Of a stretch of 64,000 nucleotides of DNA, positions 36,481-50,000 are shown in pieces. Position 1 is the first letter of the stretch. Every line of letters begins with the position of its first letter. The notes beneath the pieces were generated by a model. It had not been told where the DNA came from. It saw only the letters and a program-made list of their open reading frames with translations, and did not search any database. A program made the translations under genes and the position numbers. Source of the stretch: Phylloscopus collybita (lineage: Eukaryota > Chordata > Aves > Passeriformes > Phylloscopidae); assembly GCA_027886175.1 (NCBI GenBank), contig JAJNNQ010000024.1:25833001-25897000 (forward strand), written 5' to 3'.

Positions 36481-39400
36481 AAGGAAAAAAAAATAGATGG
36501 GGGGAGAAAAGGTTGGAAGGGGGAGACATTGATAATATTGGGTTTCATTACCTGCTCATGGTCAGCAGACTGGATTCAGAGTCTGAAGGTGCTACTTCAA
36601 AATAGTCCACATAGCAGCAACCATCCTTGCCCAAACTGTCCCAAACACAACCAATAATTTGAGCTTAAAAGATAAAGTTTCTCCTTAGTCCAGTGACATG
36701 CAAGCTTGCTTTTCTATCTAAGCACATCTGCATCAAAAATCACCTATTCTTTTAATTAACTTTTCTAATCAAAGCATATTTCAAGGGAAATTTTTCACCT
36801 GGTCCTTTTGCTGAGATTCTTCAATATGGGCTATTTTGGGAGTAGATTTACACTGTCAGCTTGGATACTTTCCTGCTTCCTTTCTAGGCTTTGATCCCTG
36901 GATTTGAATGCCTCCAGACTGGTTCCTTCTGGAGTGACACAAGTATTTCCTTCCAAAAAGGAGACTAGACACAACTGACAGTACAGTACGCACCAGGATC
37001 CAACATCAAGCAAGAGCCTGGATGTTGATTGTGCCAAACACTCAAGACCTTTGACACAGTCCCCACAGACCCCGTGCCCTGGAGTGCCCTCAGACACTTA
37101 GGCCACACCCCAGGGTATACACACACCCTTGGCATGAACTATGAAAGCACCATCTTCTCAAGTTCCCACCCAGTCCTGTCTCTGAGACTCTGGGCACTTT
37201 GAACTGAAAGATGAGTGAGTGCAGCCTGTGTCCCACAACCACCAAAGTGCTCCATAGAGTCCAGACCAGACCCAAGGCAAATGTTACCCCCTGTGAGCTT
37301 CTCTGCTCCAGAAACATGAACATCATCCTGAACATCAGGCACTTTGTGTCCCCTTCAGGGGCAAGGCCCTACTTTCTTTCAGCCAGCCTGCAAAGGCAAC
37401 ATAAGCAGTAGTGAGTGTCTTTTTTCCATTTAACTGCTGGAGCTGTTGGAGCTTCAGGGTGGTAGATGACACCATGGATGACCACCAGCTTAAGAGAAAC
37501 AGGGTGACAAACAGAAGGGAATGTCATAAAACAAATGAGGAGAGTACGGATTTATTGAGAAGGCTCACTAGAAATATCTAAATAAATATTAGATTGTCTT
37601 CTACCTCTCTTTGCAGCCACTGTACACGAGTGAATAACATCCATCCATCTGCCTGTCATCTTATTTTAATCTAGGCACCATAAAATAGAGGGGAAATTTT
37701 CTACATATAAGAGGATCTTGTAGAGTAAAGGGTAAAAACTCCATTGTTAGAGGATTTGAAACTGGAAAGCTGAAACCCTGCTAGTTATACCCTGGGGAGC
37801 AATCCTGCCTAGGCCTTCAGAGGGATGAATTAACCTTTTCTTTCTCAAGGGTGTTTTACCCACTATCACCACAGTCATCCTGGGAAAATAAAGGAACTCT
37901 GTTTCCTCGCCTTGAAGACAGGTTGTGCTGACAGGTGCTATCCTCTAGCCAGGTGTCTTCACACCATTTAACTGGGTTTAAAAAAAGCTGTTGTGTGTGC
38001 TAAATTGCTTCCTCACTTCCCAAAGCGTGAAAGCCTTTTCTCTCTTTCCTGTGTCCATGCTTCACTCCTTCTGGGGAGACAGCTGGTCGTTTTTTTAATA
38101 CATTCTGCTCCTTAAATGCTGCCTCTGAGACAAATCAGGTCATGTGGAGCCAGGCCCACGAAAAATGCTGAGGTGACTCAATCCTGGGAAATCATTGGGA
38201 GTAGGATGCCTAAATTTTTGTGAGTCTATGCCCAAGTGGCCTTGAGTGACATGAGTAAGAACATACATTGTGTTCTAGTCAAGAACAGAGCATGGGCTGA
38301 GACACATCTTAACCCCACAAATAGCACAGGTGTTTTGGTAATTCAGCACCTAAATAACTGAAGGAAAGGTTTCCACACATACTTTAGCACAGATGTCATG
38401 AGAAAGGAATGACTTTGAGCCCTTATTTCTTTGTGTGAAGAATACAGTTGTTTGCTTGGGGTTTTTTTTTCCAATAACAATCATGTATCATATTTCCCTT
38501 GGGTGAAACGGGTGAGGTGGGTTATTGATTAGTGTCAGTGGTCCTATGGATATCCAAGCTCTGGCCAGTATTGATGCCTTGTCTGGTGAAAGGTGTGTAA
38601 GTCCTAAATCTGGGCTCCCAGCATGCAGTTTTCAGAATACTGGGAGATGGCCAGGTGTATCAAAGGGCTCTGGGATTTGGTGTCACGTTTAAGAGGAGCT
38701 CCTAACTAAGGACAGAAAGGAGCAGGATACCAGGGTGATGGTTGAACATACAGTATGGCTTCAGCATGTAGCAGCCTGATCCTAGGATGAATATTAAGGA
38801 GATTGATACATGCTATATATTGGAGGGCAGAGAAACACCAGGAAAAGGAGAGTTAGAGAGAGAAGCAGAGGAAGCTGTGTAACATTCAAACACTTTTCAG
38901 TGAAACAGTAAGCTCTTTCTTGGTCTCTTCACCCCAGCATTCTGAATACAAAATGTGTGATTATTTTTCCAAGGAAAGGCAATGAATGAGGTACACCATG
39001 AGAGACAAGTGGACTAACAGCAAGCAAGGACCAAAGCACTCAGTCCTCTTCTTTCTTTGCCTATATGTGGCTGGGAACGTGTGCAACATCTAGAAAACAC
39101 TTAGGTTCTCTGTTTCTCCTTTCCTGAAATACTAGCACAGGAGACATTTAAAAGGGTCTGGAGGTTATAGTAATACTTCCTTAATTCCTTGACATAATTT
39201 GACACCACCCCCCCTCCCCCCTCAAGATGTGAGTTTGGAGATGGAAGGTGTAAAAGCAGGCAGAGATTAGAAATCCTCTTGTCATGGCTCCAGGAAATTT
39301 CTACATTCCTGGTACCTAAGAACTAACCTCTGCCCTATCTGTGATTTAACATTAATTTCTCCTCTCCTACTCTCTCAGTTATGTGAGAAAGGAAATTCTC

Positions 39401-40182
39401 ACTTACAGGAACAGTCTGCCTGGGAAGGGATGTCCTAGAAACATGGAGGTGTGGCAGACAAGCAGATGGGGATGGTGAGAGGATCATCCCTCTAGGAGTG
39501 GAAAGGTGGTGTGGGCTGTGTAGATAGCATACCCAACAAAGCTTTGCACACTGGCTTCACTGGGTGTGTGAGGATGGTGTGAATAAAAAAAAAAAAAAAT
39601 GGACATGTTTGACTATGTCCTTTTTTAGACCTGTTTAGCTCTTCATCCACCTGCCTCAGTGATACTTTTTTTGCCATTACAGGATCCATGATTTGTTTAA
39701 AACTAAATGAAACAGAGGACATTTGCCCTTTGTAAAATGGCTATATGTTGCATGTACTCTAACAGAATCATGAATATGTCAGTATGAAGCATTAGTGTGA
39801 GTTTACTTTACACATATATGAAGTAAATGAAGGGGAGGGGGCTGATGGAATACTAATACCTGAAACCTATCCCTACCAGACCTGATTCCTGGCTGAGAAC
39901 TCTAGATCCCATGCAAACACTGGTAATAATAGTCACTTTATTTTGGCCGCAATACTACAGCCAAGATGTCATGAACGCTTGGGAGATAGATAGACAGCTT
40001 TCTTGTTTTCCACTGAGGTGGTTTTGAATGCATCCTGGCAGGGCTGACTCACCCTTTTAGTTTTCCAAGGAAGACAAATTGCTTTCCAGGAGCTTCTGCT
40101 GTATACAGGTTATTTTTGAGTGCTTCCTTAATTAAGGTTTATCTGCTGTGCACATAATCCACAGATGAAAAGCCCTTGGGGC

Positions 40183-40188
40183 TTTTTT

Positions 40189-40223
<35 letters not shown>
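40183..40223 (+). repeat. Poly-T (28) followed by (GT)n
   Basis: 28 consecutive T, then about six GT units. Together with the A-run at 40352 it forms an inverted homopolymer pair. Confidence 0.95.
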
Positions 40224-40224
<1 letters not shown>

Positions 40225-40351
40225 ACAGAAGTTTCCCCCTGAACAACCTGTCTGTTACCCAACCCATTGTTATACAATATGACATACATACTTTATGGAT
40301 ACCCTGTCCTACCCCAGAAGTAGCTGCAGGCCAGTAACCTGGGAAGGGAAG

Positions 40352-40374
40352 AAAAAAAAAAAAAAAAAAAAAAA
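40352..40374 (+). repeat. Poly-A tract (23 nt)
   Basis: 23 consecutive A, 141 bp downstream of the 28-T run. Confidence 0.95.
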
Positions 40375-43300
40375 GGTAATTTCAAATGCCTGGGATGCTT
40401 TACAGGGAAATGACTGAATAAAAATAGGATTCCAGAGGGCCACAGTTGGCAAAGATAAACTATTAGCACATTTCTTTCATCCACGATCTTGAATTCCACC
40501 TCTGCCCCAGTCTCATGTTTCTTATCTTTTGTATCTGAAATTATGCTGAAAGCACCCTACTGGAAATACATTTTGCAGTTGCACAACCTGGGATCTGGCA
40601 AGGACTGAAATGGATGTCTTCCCAGCTGGGAGAATAGGACAATGATGTCACTGGAATAGCAAAGGAGCCTTTTAGCTCTGCTGTGCTGTAGGTGCAGGTG
40701 AGAGGTTTTGGTCTGACCTCCCTGGAGAGAAATGCTCTCCCATCCCCTGCCAGGTCAGGGGCTGACAGGGACACAGGGCCAGCCCTGTGGCTCACTGTGC
40801 CCTGGGCTCTGGATAGCAGGGGAGGGAGATAAACTTTTACAGGTCTGCATAGCCTAGGTAACAGGGCAGCTCTGGAGTGAGAGAGTCAGGCTTGCAGCAG
40901 TCCACGACCTGTAATAGCTGTCTTGGTTGGTGTAGGAAGTATGTGGGATGTGAGAGCAACAAGGCCAGTGGCAAGAGAGATCTTCCTTCAGTCAATGTTT
41001 TTCTTGTTTCTCCAGGGATTAACAATTTTATCACATTCACTAATGGTTTTGCAGGAATCAGGCATGGGGACTGTACCCTTAAGGCCTCGTAGCTATGTCT
41101 AAATTGTCTTTCCAGTCTCCCAATCTTGCTGCTGTTTGAGACTAGCCTCAATCCTTGGGGAGAAGGAGTCAAAGCTACAGCATCTAAGTGTTCTCAGTTT
41201 TCTGAAGGAGTACCAGTCTATTTTCACGTTGCTGTGGCTACAGTGTAATGCTGGCATATCCAAGATCTCTTTAAACCAGCTAGTTCAGGTATTAGAAGTT
41301 AGGTTGCCACAGCAACACAGGACTTACTGCAAGCTGCAAAACTTGTCTAAGGAACAGGATGGATGAGCCTGTGTGGAGCTGTGCACTATCTGGCTAGTTT
41401 AAATGTACTTCCAATTTGTTTCCACCTCCTTGTGCTGAAGTAGGCTGGAAAGCTTACCCAGATGCTGAATAACAGCACTGAGGTAGCAATGCAAGACACA
41501 TGAGTGGTTGCAGCCTGCTGGTGCCTGTGTCGTCTTTGCACATAACCATCACCTGCTCCCTGACAGGCTGTGACAAACACGAAAAGCCCACTTTCCATAC
41601 TGTGTCATTTATTCCACTTGGGGAAGTGTAGACACAATGCTCACCCTGTGATTGGTGCAACAACCATTTTTTTTCCTGGGCATGGCCAGAAGCACAAAAA
41701 CTCTTCGTGCAGCATTATGTGTATAAATACCATTTACATATTCTTTCACAGCCTTTTTCACCCCCTACATAAGAATCCTGTGCCCTTCCCATCTCACTTC
41801 CTGCTGTATGCAGAGCCACCCACATCCCTGCACAGCTCTGTGGGGTGGCTCTTTGCCTTGATGATTTGGGGCTGCTCACTCCTTGGCCACCATACTCCCT
41901 TAAGGAATGATGGGCACCAATACTAGGGTGAGGGATCTGTGCTCACTGGGCACCCAGTGGGACATAGGGGGTACCATCTCTGGCATGGCAGTGGACACCA
42001 GATTGGTTCCCTGGCTGAGCATCACTCCCGTGTGTGCTTGGCCCAGTGTTGTGCTGTGGAAATGATTGCTTCCAGTCCATTTCCCAGGAGCTGCTGCTGC
42101 TGTGGCCACTCTTCTTTCGCCCTCTCCACAGGTATGATGTTTCCAGTGGCACATCAGCACATTGCAGTGGCTTCTCATCCCTTCTTCCTGCCACACTTCT
42201 GTTGAACGTGTTTGTAGGTTGTCCCCTCTCTCTGCTCTTCTGCTCTGGAGCCTTTCCCCAGATGACACATCTCAGTTGCAGTGGCCAAAGGAGTGGTTCC
42301 CTCCTCCCACGCAGGAGTAAATGCTTCTATCTTTCCCAGTCAGCTTGTTTTCTTTGTTTAGTGACCTGAGCCAGTGATGGTAACCAGGTGCAGACAGCAA
42401 AGAAACCAGTGGCTCTGCTTCTACATAGGTCTTTTGAATGCTTCCCAATGGGACTATTAATAGAACAGTGTCCTTTCATCAATATGCAGCTGAGCTGTTA
42501 CTTGCCCAAGGGCTGCTAAATTATTGGGGTGAAGCATGGTCTGTCCTGTAGATTCAGTGAAGGTTTATAAGCTGAGCATTATCTCTCTGCAGCAGACCAG
42601 CATGAGGCATAGGCTCTGTTTTGGTCCCATTTAAGACTTTGATGCGTGATTTAAGGCTAAAAAACACGGGGGATGCCTGTTCTTTGTTATGAGGCTGAAT
42701 TCCCCCCAATAGTCAAAGAAACAATAACAGTCAGCTGAAATTGGAAAGAGTGATATTAATCTGCCTATTAATCCTTCAGTGAAGCCATGAGGGGAGAGCA
42801 AAGGCAAAGAGCCTGGAGTGCTTACGGGCAGGGCGTTTGTGAGGAGTACATCCTGTGAATATCCCTGTGAGTCCAGCAGCACGGAACTGCGGCGGGGAGG
42901 GGCAGCAATCCTGTTCTCTGTAGCCAAAAAGCTATAAAAGACAAAGCACTTGGTGTCATTGGAGTCGCACACCTGTGAAACAAGGTGTCATTAAAAAGAA
43001 ACACCGACTTGAAAGCAGAGGTGGATTTGTGAAAATCTCCCTCAGGAGACTGTTTTGAAAATGAGTAGGGGAAAAAAATTGGAATATTTCAAAATGAATG
43101 GGAAAATAAATCATGGGAATAGAGACAACCCAGCTGGTGAAAACCTTTTCATAGAGCCAAGATGCTCTCAGCATTGCTGACAGAGATGATGAGGGGCTTT
43201 TAATTTCTTTTACAAACCTGTGGCTGGAGGTTTGTCTGGAGACCTATGTCTGTCCAGCCTTAGGATGAAATTATGGCCAGCTGACTCCAAACCCATACCA

Positions 43301-43446
43301 AATGGAAAGGCTCTTTTGAAACTTTTCACTGGTTAGCAGGAGGGGGAGGTGGGATAGTCTCAATAAAATTAGAGTATCTGCTACACCTGAAGAAAACTTA
43401 TCTCCCTCTTTTCTCCTTTGCCCTCCTCCCTTGTTCTTCTTCAAAG

Positions 43447-44074
43447 GTTGAAAAAAATGAGGACGGAGACCAAAAGATCGAGCAAGATGGCATCAAACCA
43501 GAAGATAAAGCTCATAAGGCAGCCACCAAAATCCAGGCCAGCTTCCGCGGACACATAACAAGGAAAAAGCTCAAGGGGGAGAAGAAGGGAGATGCCCCAG
43601 CATCTGAGACTGATGCCGCCGACAAGAAGGAGGAAGGCCCTGCTGGCGGAGCGGCCGAGAACAAAGAAAGCGAGGCTGCTGCTGCCACAGAAGCGGCCGC
43701 CGCTGACAGTGCCCAGCAGGAGGAGGGCAGCAAAGACAGCAGCGCGCCAGCGGAGGAGAAAAAAGGAGACGGAGCCGCCGACACGGGCTCAGAGCAGCCA
43801 GCCCCACAGGCTGCCACTCCTGCTGCCTCCTCAGAGGAAAAGCCCGCTGCTGCCGCTGCCCCCGAAAGGGAAAGTGCCACTAAAGCTTCCACTGATAACT
43901 CGCCGTCCTTGAAGGCTGACGAAGCCCAAGACAAAGAGGAGCCTAAACAAGCCGACGTGCCTGCTGCTGACACCACTGCCACCACCACCCCTGCCGCAGA
44001 GGATGCTACTGCCAAGGCAACAGCGCAACCCCAAATGGAGACAGTGGAGAGCAGCCAAACCGAAGAGAAGACAG
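43447..44074 (+). CDS. GAP43: GAP43 (neuromodulin) exon 2
   Basis: This exon encodes residues 11-219 plus the first base of codon 220, in phase with exon 1. GAP-43 is a neuronal growth-cone and presynaptic protein that binds calmodulin, is phosphorylated by PKC and influences actin and membrane dynamics in axon growth and regeneration. The IQ motif runs from Lys38 to about Lys51 (Ile39, Gln40, Arg44, Gly45, Arg49 visible). Ser42 is the PKC site equivalent to mammalian Ser41, shifted by one because of the NEDGDQK insertion. The rest is a disordered Ala/Glu/Lys/Pro-rich chain, including a run [12 protein letters not shown]. It closely resembles chicken GAP-43 as I remember it. The acceptor CAAAG ends at 43446 and the donor is GTGAGT at 44075 (phase 1). 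The frame has no stop. With the usual ~27-residue last exon the protein would be about 247 aa, against 246 in chicken and 238 in human (from memory). Confidence 0.98.
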
Positions 44075-47000
44075 GTGAGTGAGTGCCTGGCTAGGGAGTG
44101 GGCCTCTCCCGAAATAGATACCTGCCTCCATCTCCTGGGAGCAAGAGCTGGTGTGGGGATCAGATGGAGAGTTAACAAGGGAATCCCCTTGCCAGTCTTT
44201 AGGGGTGGGGGAGATTAATTTCTTGCTTAATACCCTCTTTCCTGCTTCCAGTCAGCTTTCGGAAATACTGCAGCTCCTGCTGAGGTTCCTGTTCCTCTAG
44301 ATGGAGGTGCCATCAGCCCTTTTTTCCATGGTGGCAGGAGAGTGTCTGCCAGCTGGGAGGCTTCGAGGGAGAGCTCCTCAAGCTCTGCATATCCTAAAGA
44401 TAGTGATGAACCTTTTCAGCCACACTAGAACAGACAAGCTCCAGTGGGGCAGCTTGGCCAGGTCACTGGAGACTTTCAACTTCAGCTGAAAATCTCACAA
44501 AACAAAAGCTCTCTCATTCTGCAGGAGACCTTGCTGGTGGGATGGTCCTGGAGTCAAAAGGGTTCTTCTTCCATCAGCTTGTGTATGGATGAGATTCTTG
44601 GTACAATCACATCCTAGTCAGGAACATCTTATTATCAGCAGTGCTTACAGTTTCATCCGTGCCCATACCTGCACGGTTTCTACTTGAAGTAACGTGTGCC
44701 AGGCAAGCTTGCATGAAGCTTTTACACCTTTCAGCTAATTCAGACATGGGTAGCACGAGAATCAGAAAGGGAAAGGAAAGATTAAGGGCTCTGACAGCTC
44801 AGGGAAGGAGGACAGAAGAGAGGGTTGAATACCAAGAGTCACTCTAGGAGGTGTTTTCAATTCCTCACTGTTGACAAAGTGCAAGTCTGGTTAACCAGAT
44901 CCCCTGAGAAGGGATGAAGAGTTTTGAGAGGCAAAAGTGGACATTTTTTAAATAATGTATAATGTTTACAAACCATAAAGAAGAGTTGATTATAAATTGT
45001 CATACTGAGCTAAGTAGAAAATGCATCAAAAATCTCTTTTTCTCTCTTTTTCTTGACCTTTCTTACTTTATCAAAGAAATAGAACATAACAAAAAAAGAA
45101 AAGGTAACATTGGAGGTATGCTCCACATGAAACTCAATTAAGAGGCAGTACCAAGCAAAACTGGCCTTCACATTCATGAAATATTCTGTTGTACAGGGCA
45201 GCCTGCATTCACTAGCTTGTTGGGGGGAATTGCTGCATATCACCTTGATGTTCATAAACAGCCTGAAGTCAGTTTTAGAGAGCCTCAGCATCCAGTCTTG
45301 TACTTACAGATGTTTCTCCGTAATTTCATTTGGCCCACTACTTCTCCTCCACAAATTGCATCTCCCACTCTCCAATTAGGCTTCTAAGCCTCATAGCTAA
45401 CCTGGGGCTTCAGGCAACTCTATTCCTGCTCAACAAAAGCAGACAGATAGGGAAGAACAGATATCCAAAAGGGCAGATTAAATACTGGGAGAGGAGCTCA
45501 TGCAGGACATCTGTGATTTCAGGGATGGGCAAGGGGAGCAGCCTTCAAGAGAGTGAGTCTGAACTGATTGTGCATAACTACAAAGGGTTGCTGGTTTTAC
45601 TTCTTCTTATTTAGATATTTCAAGAAATAAGACTTGAAATTGAATTGTCCATGTTTGCTTTTTGTTGTCCAGGTCTCCAGCCATTTGTTCTTACTTTATA
45701 TGACGAGTTAAGTGGCAACATAAATGTCATGTGATCAGTGAAATATAATTTGCTATGTTGCATGCTGTACTTGTGTTGATTTTATACTTGGACAAAGGTA
45801 CAAACATCAATGGCAAGAATAGGGCAGGGTGAATCAGTGTTTTGGGGCCCTCTTTACACAGGATAATGAATGCTAATTCCCTATTATTTAAGACCTGGGA
45901 TGCCTTATTCCTAAACAAGAATGATTCTGCTTTGAATTGACATTCCATTTTTATTCAGATTAATCTGCTCTAATGGATAGAGGTAGGACATTTATAGCAG
46001 CAAGCTATTTGATTTTATTTTTCATTTATTTTACCTGTTTTGAGTCATCACTCATGAAAAAATGGTTTATTTCTATGCAATATTCTGAATCGTTTTCAGA
46101 TATCCTCCCCATGCTCTTGTTGGTTTTAACATCATTTGAAGAGGCCAGCCATTCATGGACACATCATTTGGAGTGGCCATTTAAAATGCACAATTTAATA
46201 TGCATTTGCACATGATACTATTACTTATGTAAACATCTAGCCAACAGAGGAAGCTGGAAAATCTACAATCAAATACGTATTTAAAAATGAGTTTTCAGTG
46301 ATCGAGTGTTCAAGACCAGTATGTGCATCCCTTTGTACTTACTCAGTATGCATGCAGTAACACTCAAGCTTAGCAATGTTTGCAGAAAGCAAACATGGAA
46401 GGTGCGTGGCCAGAGTCAAGCTGATAGCCTCTTTAAAATGTTAATGAATATAGATTTTTCTTGAATTCCTATTCCAGTATGATATCAGCCTTCCAGTCAC
46501 AAACCTGAACAGCTGGCTAAGTGACCCCAGAGTCATCCGAGAAAGAAATGCAAAAAAGATTAAATAGGTCTCCTTGTACATCTCTCTGAGGATTCCAGGC
46601 TGTGCTCTGCAATACATTCTATAGCACAATGGCCACAATAGTAGGAAGCTGCTTCCTTCTTAAAGAATATTCTTCTGAGGAGCATCATCACAGTACAAAA
46701 GTACCCACAGACAGGAAATATTTCCTGACAGAAAGCCTGTGTTTTCTTTTTATCATCTTCATCCTATCACTCTCTCCTGTCTTTTAACCTCTCCATCTCT
46801 CTTCTTGCTTACTCTTTCCATAGACTTAAACACATTTGCCAGGTCTCAACCTTTCTCCCAGTCTTCCCCCAGCAAACACAGCACTGGTGGTTGCTGGTGT
46901 GACTGTGATGCTCATTCATGAAAGCAGGGACATCTGCCACCTCAGTGCTCCTCCAGCCCAGGGACAGATCCTCTTTCAGCTTCATTTGTCCCCTTGGCCT

Positions 47001-50000
47001 TCAAAGGTCACCTCTTATCGTTTCTGTGATCGAAGACTGGCACAGTAGTGTGCGGTGTCAGGCTGCCAAAAATAAATCAAATTGGCTCCTGGCCAGTGTC
47101 ATCGGTTGGCTGGTTGCCATGGCATGCTTGGCTGCTACTACCCTGAGGCGTGCCGACCGTGCTGCTTTGGGGTGGTGGTGTTCATCTGCCTTGAATTGTA
47201 CTACAATGCCTGTATCAGGATATCTGTGGATGCCTTCCCTGCTGCAAGCACAAGCAAAAGGCCAGGGCACTTAATTCATACCCAGGAGAGATTTTTGCCT
47301 TTATCTGGGGGCAGGACAGAAAAAGACAGGGTGTGGGTAAAGGAATGACTAGCCAGATAAAGAGGAGTGCACAGTTTTTAATGCTTAATATTTCTGGAGA
47401 GGGGGACAGACAGAGTGGTTTTTTGTACCAGTCAGTAGTTCCCCTGACAGCCCTCTCCTCTCTCCTTGTTACTCAGTTCTACATGCTCTATCTGTCTTTT
47501 GGTAATGGCCCAAGAAACGGCTTCAAGCAACTCTCCTGCATCCAATAGTAGTTGGTCTGGAACCCCAGGCATTCCCAGCAGTACAGTAGGGCACTTCCTA
47601 AGCAATCCTCAGTGTATCTAAAACTAAAAAAGAGATTGGATTCCAGCCTGGGTAAGGCATGAAATGAGTCACTGGGCTTTGTTCAGTGGCAATGAGGGAT
47701 TGATGTAAGAAGGACAATCTCTCAAACCTCTTCATGTCTTTTGGTGGACGACAGGAGTGCAAAGAAGTTGTCTTGCCATCTGAGCATCCTTGTCAAGAGT
47801 TAGATTTATAGGTTTTCTTCTTATGATCCAGCTTTTGGCTTTTTGGTGTTGGTATTATGCTTAGAGAGGCTCCTTTAGATGCCAACCTACTCAATGGGAC
47901 AAAATCCAAAAGTGATGAGGGGAATTTATATATTACATATGGATGAGGAAGTGAGACTCGTTCTAATCATGGTTGCATTGGCATAAATCCAGAGTCTCCA
48001 TGAAAGTTACTGGAAAGAGTCTGGTAGTGCAGCTTTGAAATGAGATCAGCATTCAGCCCAGCAGACTGTGGAAGAAGATGGGCTATGATGTCCTCCTGGG
48101 GAGGAGAGGAGGTGAATGTCACACAGTGTTAGATTTGATTTATACTTTCACAAGTTTTCAAGTCTCACCTCCAAATTTGGTTGGCTCTCACATCAAAGCA
48201 CTCTCAGATTGTCAGGTAAGAATACAAAGCCCAGAAATGTGAAAGAGTAAATTGTGCCTAAGGAAACAAATGGATTTCTTTTGTTGGGAAACGAAGAATG
48301 CTTTTCCTGCTTCATGAAATAGCTTTACAATGGAGCAGTTTCACAGCTGAAATGAAAAATCAGCCAGGTGACAAGTGCTTTGCATGTAAGCAGGCTAGCA
48401 GCTCCCCCAGGGCCCTGGATCTTGCAAGCAAGGAGCACTGGGAGGCACCATCTTCCCTTCACTTTCTCAAAGGGAGCAAGTCCCTGTGGGTCCTTTTTCA
48501 TGGTTCACAGTTGAATCAGTTCTTTGTTTTCAGTTCAGTCCCCATACTGATGGAAGGACAATGCTTGCTGCACTTTGGGAGCACTGGCTAGATAAAGATT
48601 TGGAAAGGGAGACTTCTCTATTGTCTTGTGCCAGCCAGAATGTGCAGCCTGCACTATGCGAGAGGATTGCAGCTGTGTGACTTGGAATTTCAGTCTTGGC
48701 CCATGAGTAGCTGGCAGGAGGGAGAACAACCTCATTGCCATTCCTGTTTCAAGGGAGCTTATCTCTGCTGCTACACCTGGCAGCCAAGGAAAGCAGTGCA
48801 AACACAGTAGTCTTCCCATGGCTGCCCCAGAGGGAACAACTCTAAGCAAGCACGGCAGCATTTTCTTGTCTATAGTACTACTCCAGCAACAAAGTAAGAC
48901 TATACAAATGCAGTTTAGGTTGCCTGACACATGCTGAAGTATGAAATCTGTCTCTATTCCTCAGTTGCTCTGAAATTCCAATCTTTGCATTGTGTCTACC
49001 TGGGTGTAAACATCACCTATTTCATAGCTAGGTTTGCACTGGTGCAAATAGCTGTGTGAGGGGCAGGGTGAGGAAAGTGGAATGTCACAGTTTTCCTCTG
49101 CACAACCTGGCACGGGTGCAGGATTTCCTCCTCTACTGCAGTGCAATACTGTCTCTTGTCCCATGTGTGCCTCAGGTCTGCTGTTTCCTAATGAGATGCA
49201 GCTTGCCTCTAGAGGTGGGAACTGCACTAGGGGGACCGTGGTGAAGCAGTACTTGACCTCTTTTAATAAAATCATAGATGACATTAAACATATTCACTGA
49301 TGAAAAGGTGTGGGCCAACTCTGGAAAAGGCCCTTCAAGGAGAGTGGGGTAATCACTCCTTCATAGCTAGTAGGTACGAGTTTTTCTGTAAGAACCTCAG
49401 TAAGAAATGCATGGCCACTCAAGGCTGGTTGCTGGAGTTACTGGCTTATTTTGTGAAGGCTGCAAATTTTAGGAAAGGTGACAGCAATCTTTCACCCCTT
49501 CTGGTGTTGGCAGCTACAGCTGTTGCTCTTCCAAACCACACATATGGGTGACATTGCTTGGGGCAGTGCTGCCAGTGTCACAGTGTGTGCCACGTTGTAC
49601 AGCAGTCACTCATGCTAGCACACAGGTCTCTACAGCCACGACCAGTGGGTGAACTCCACCTAGATTTTGCTCTCAATCACTCTCATGACAGTGTTTTCCG
49701 CAGTGGCCCACTCCATCTGCACTCAGATCATCTTCAGAAAATGCTCTGTGGGATGAAGGCTTTCTGTCATGAATGATAAACAAAATTTCTGCTAAGAAGG
49801 GCTCAAATAGCAGACCTGTGGACAATCTGGACAGACAGACAATGAAATTTAAGTGATGGCTGTTTGCTGTAGCTGCCAGAAGTGCTCTGCACCACTGCCA
49901 GTGTCATCTCTACACTAGGATCAAGTAGGCTGGACTTTTCAGATAGATATGAGCTTGCAGAATATCAGCTGGGATTTACATCTCCAGGGAGCTGAAATTC

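Larger units (their letters stand above)
36481..43398. other. Distal intron 1, non-coding
   Basis: No exon was recognised. Segment 38150-38240 looks like a second copy of the old repeat near 30650. Homopolymers at 40183-40374 and an inverted repeat at 41228-41316 are described separately. A C-rich run lies near 39208-39222 and an A15 run near 39585-39599. Confidence 0.5.
13109..43446 (+). other. GAP43: GAP43 intron 1 (30,338 bp)
   Basis: A phase-0 intron running from the GTAGAG donor at 13109 to the CAAAG acceptor ending at 43446. A strong pyrimidine tract (about 43399-43440) precedes the acceptor. From memory the human intron is longer (roughly 50 kb), so ~30 kb fits a compact bird genome. 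Its repeats and other content are listed separately. I recognised no additional coding exon of GAP43 or of another gene inside it. Confidence 0.9.

Noticed and set aside
37015..37070. CAAGACCTTTGACACAGTCC, similar to the CR1 reverse-transcriptase KAFDTVP region
   Set aside because: The match is limited to about 45 bp and the flanks do not continue as CR1, so I did not call an element.
43512..44015. 167-codon open frame on the minus strand opposite GAP43 exon 2
   Set aside because: It is the low-complexity Ala/Ser/Gly-rich complement of a GC-rich coding exon, with no domain of its own. Antisense frames opposite Ala/Glu-rich coding sequence are commonly open.
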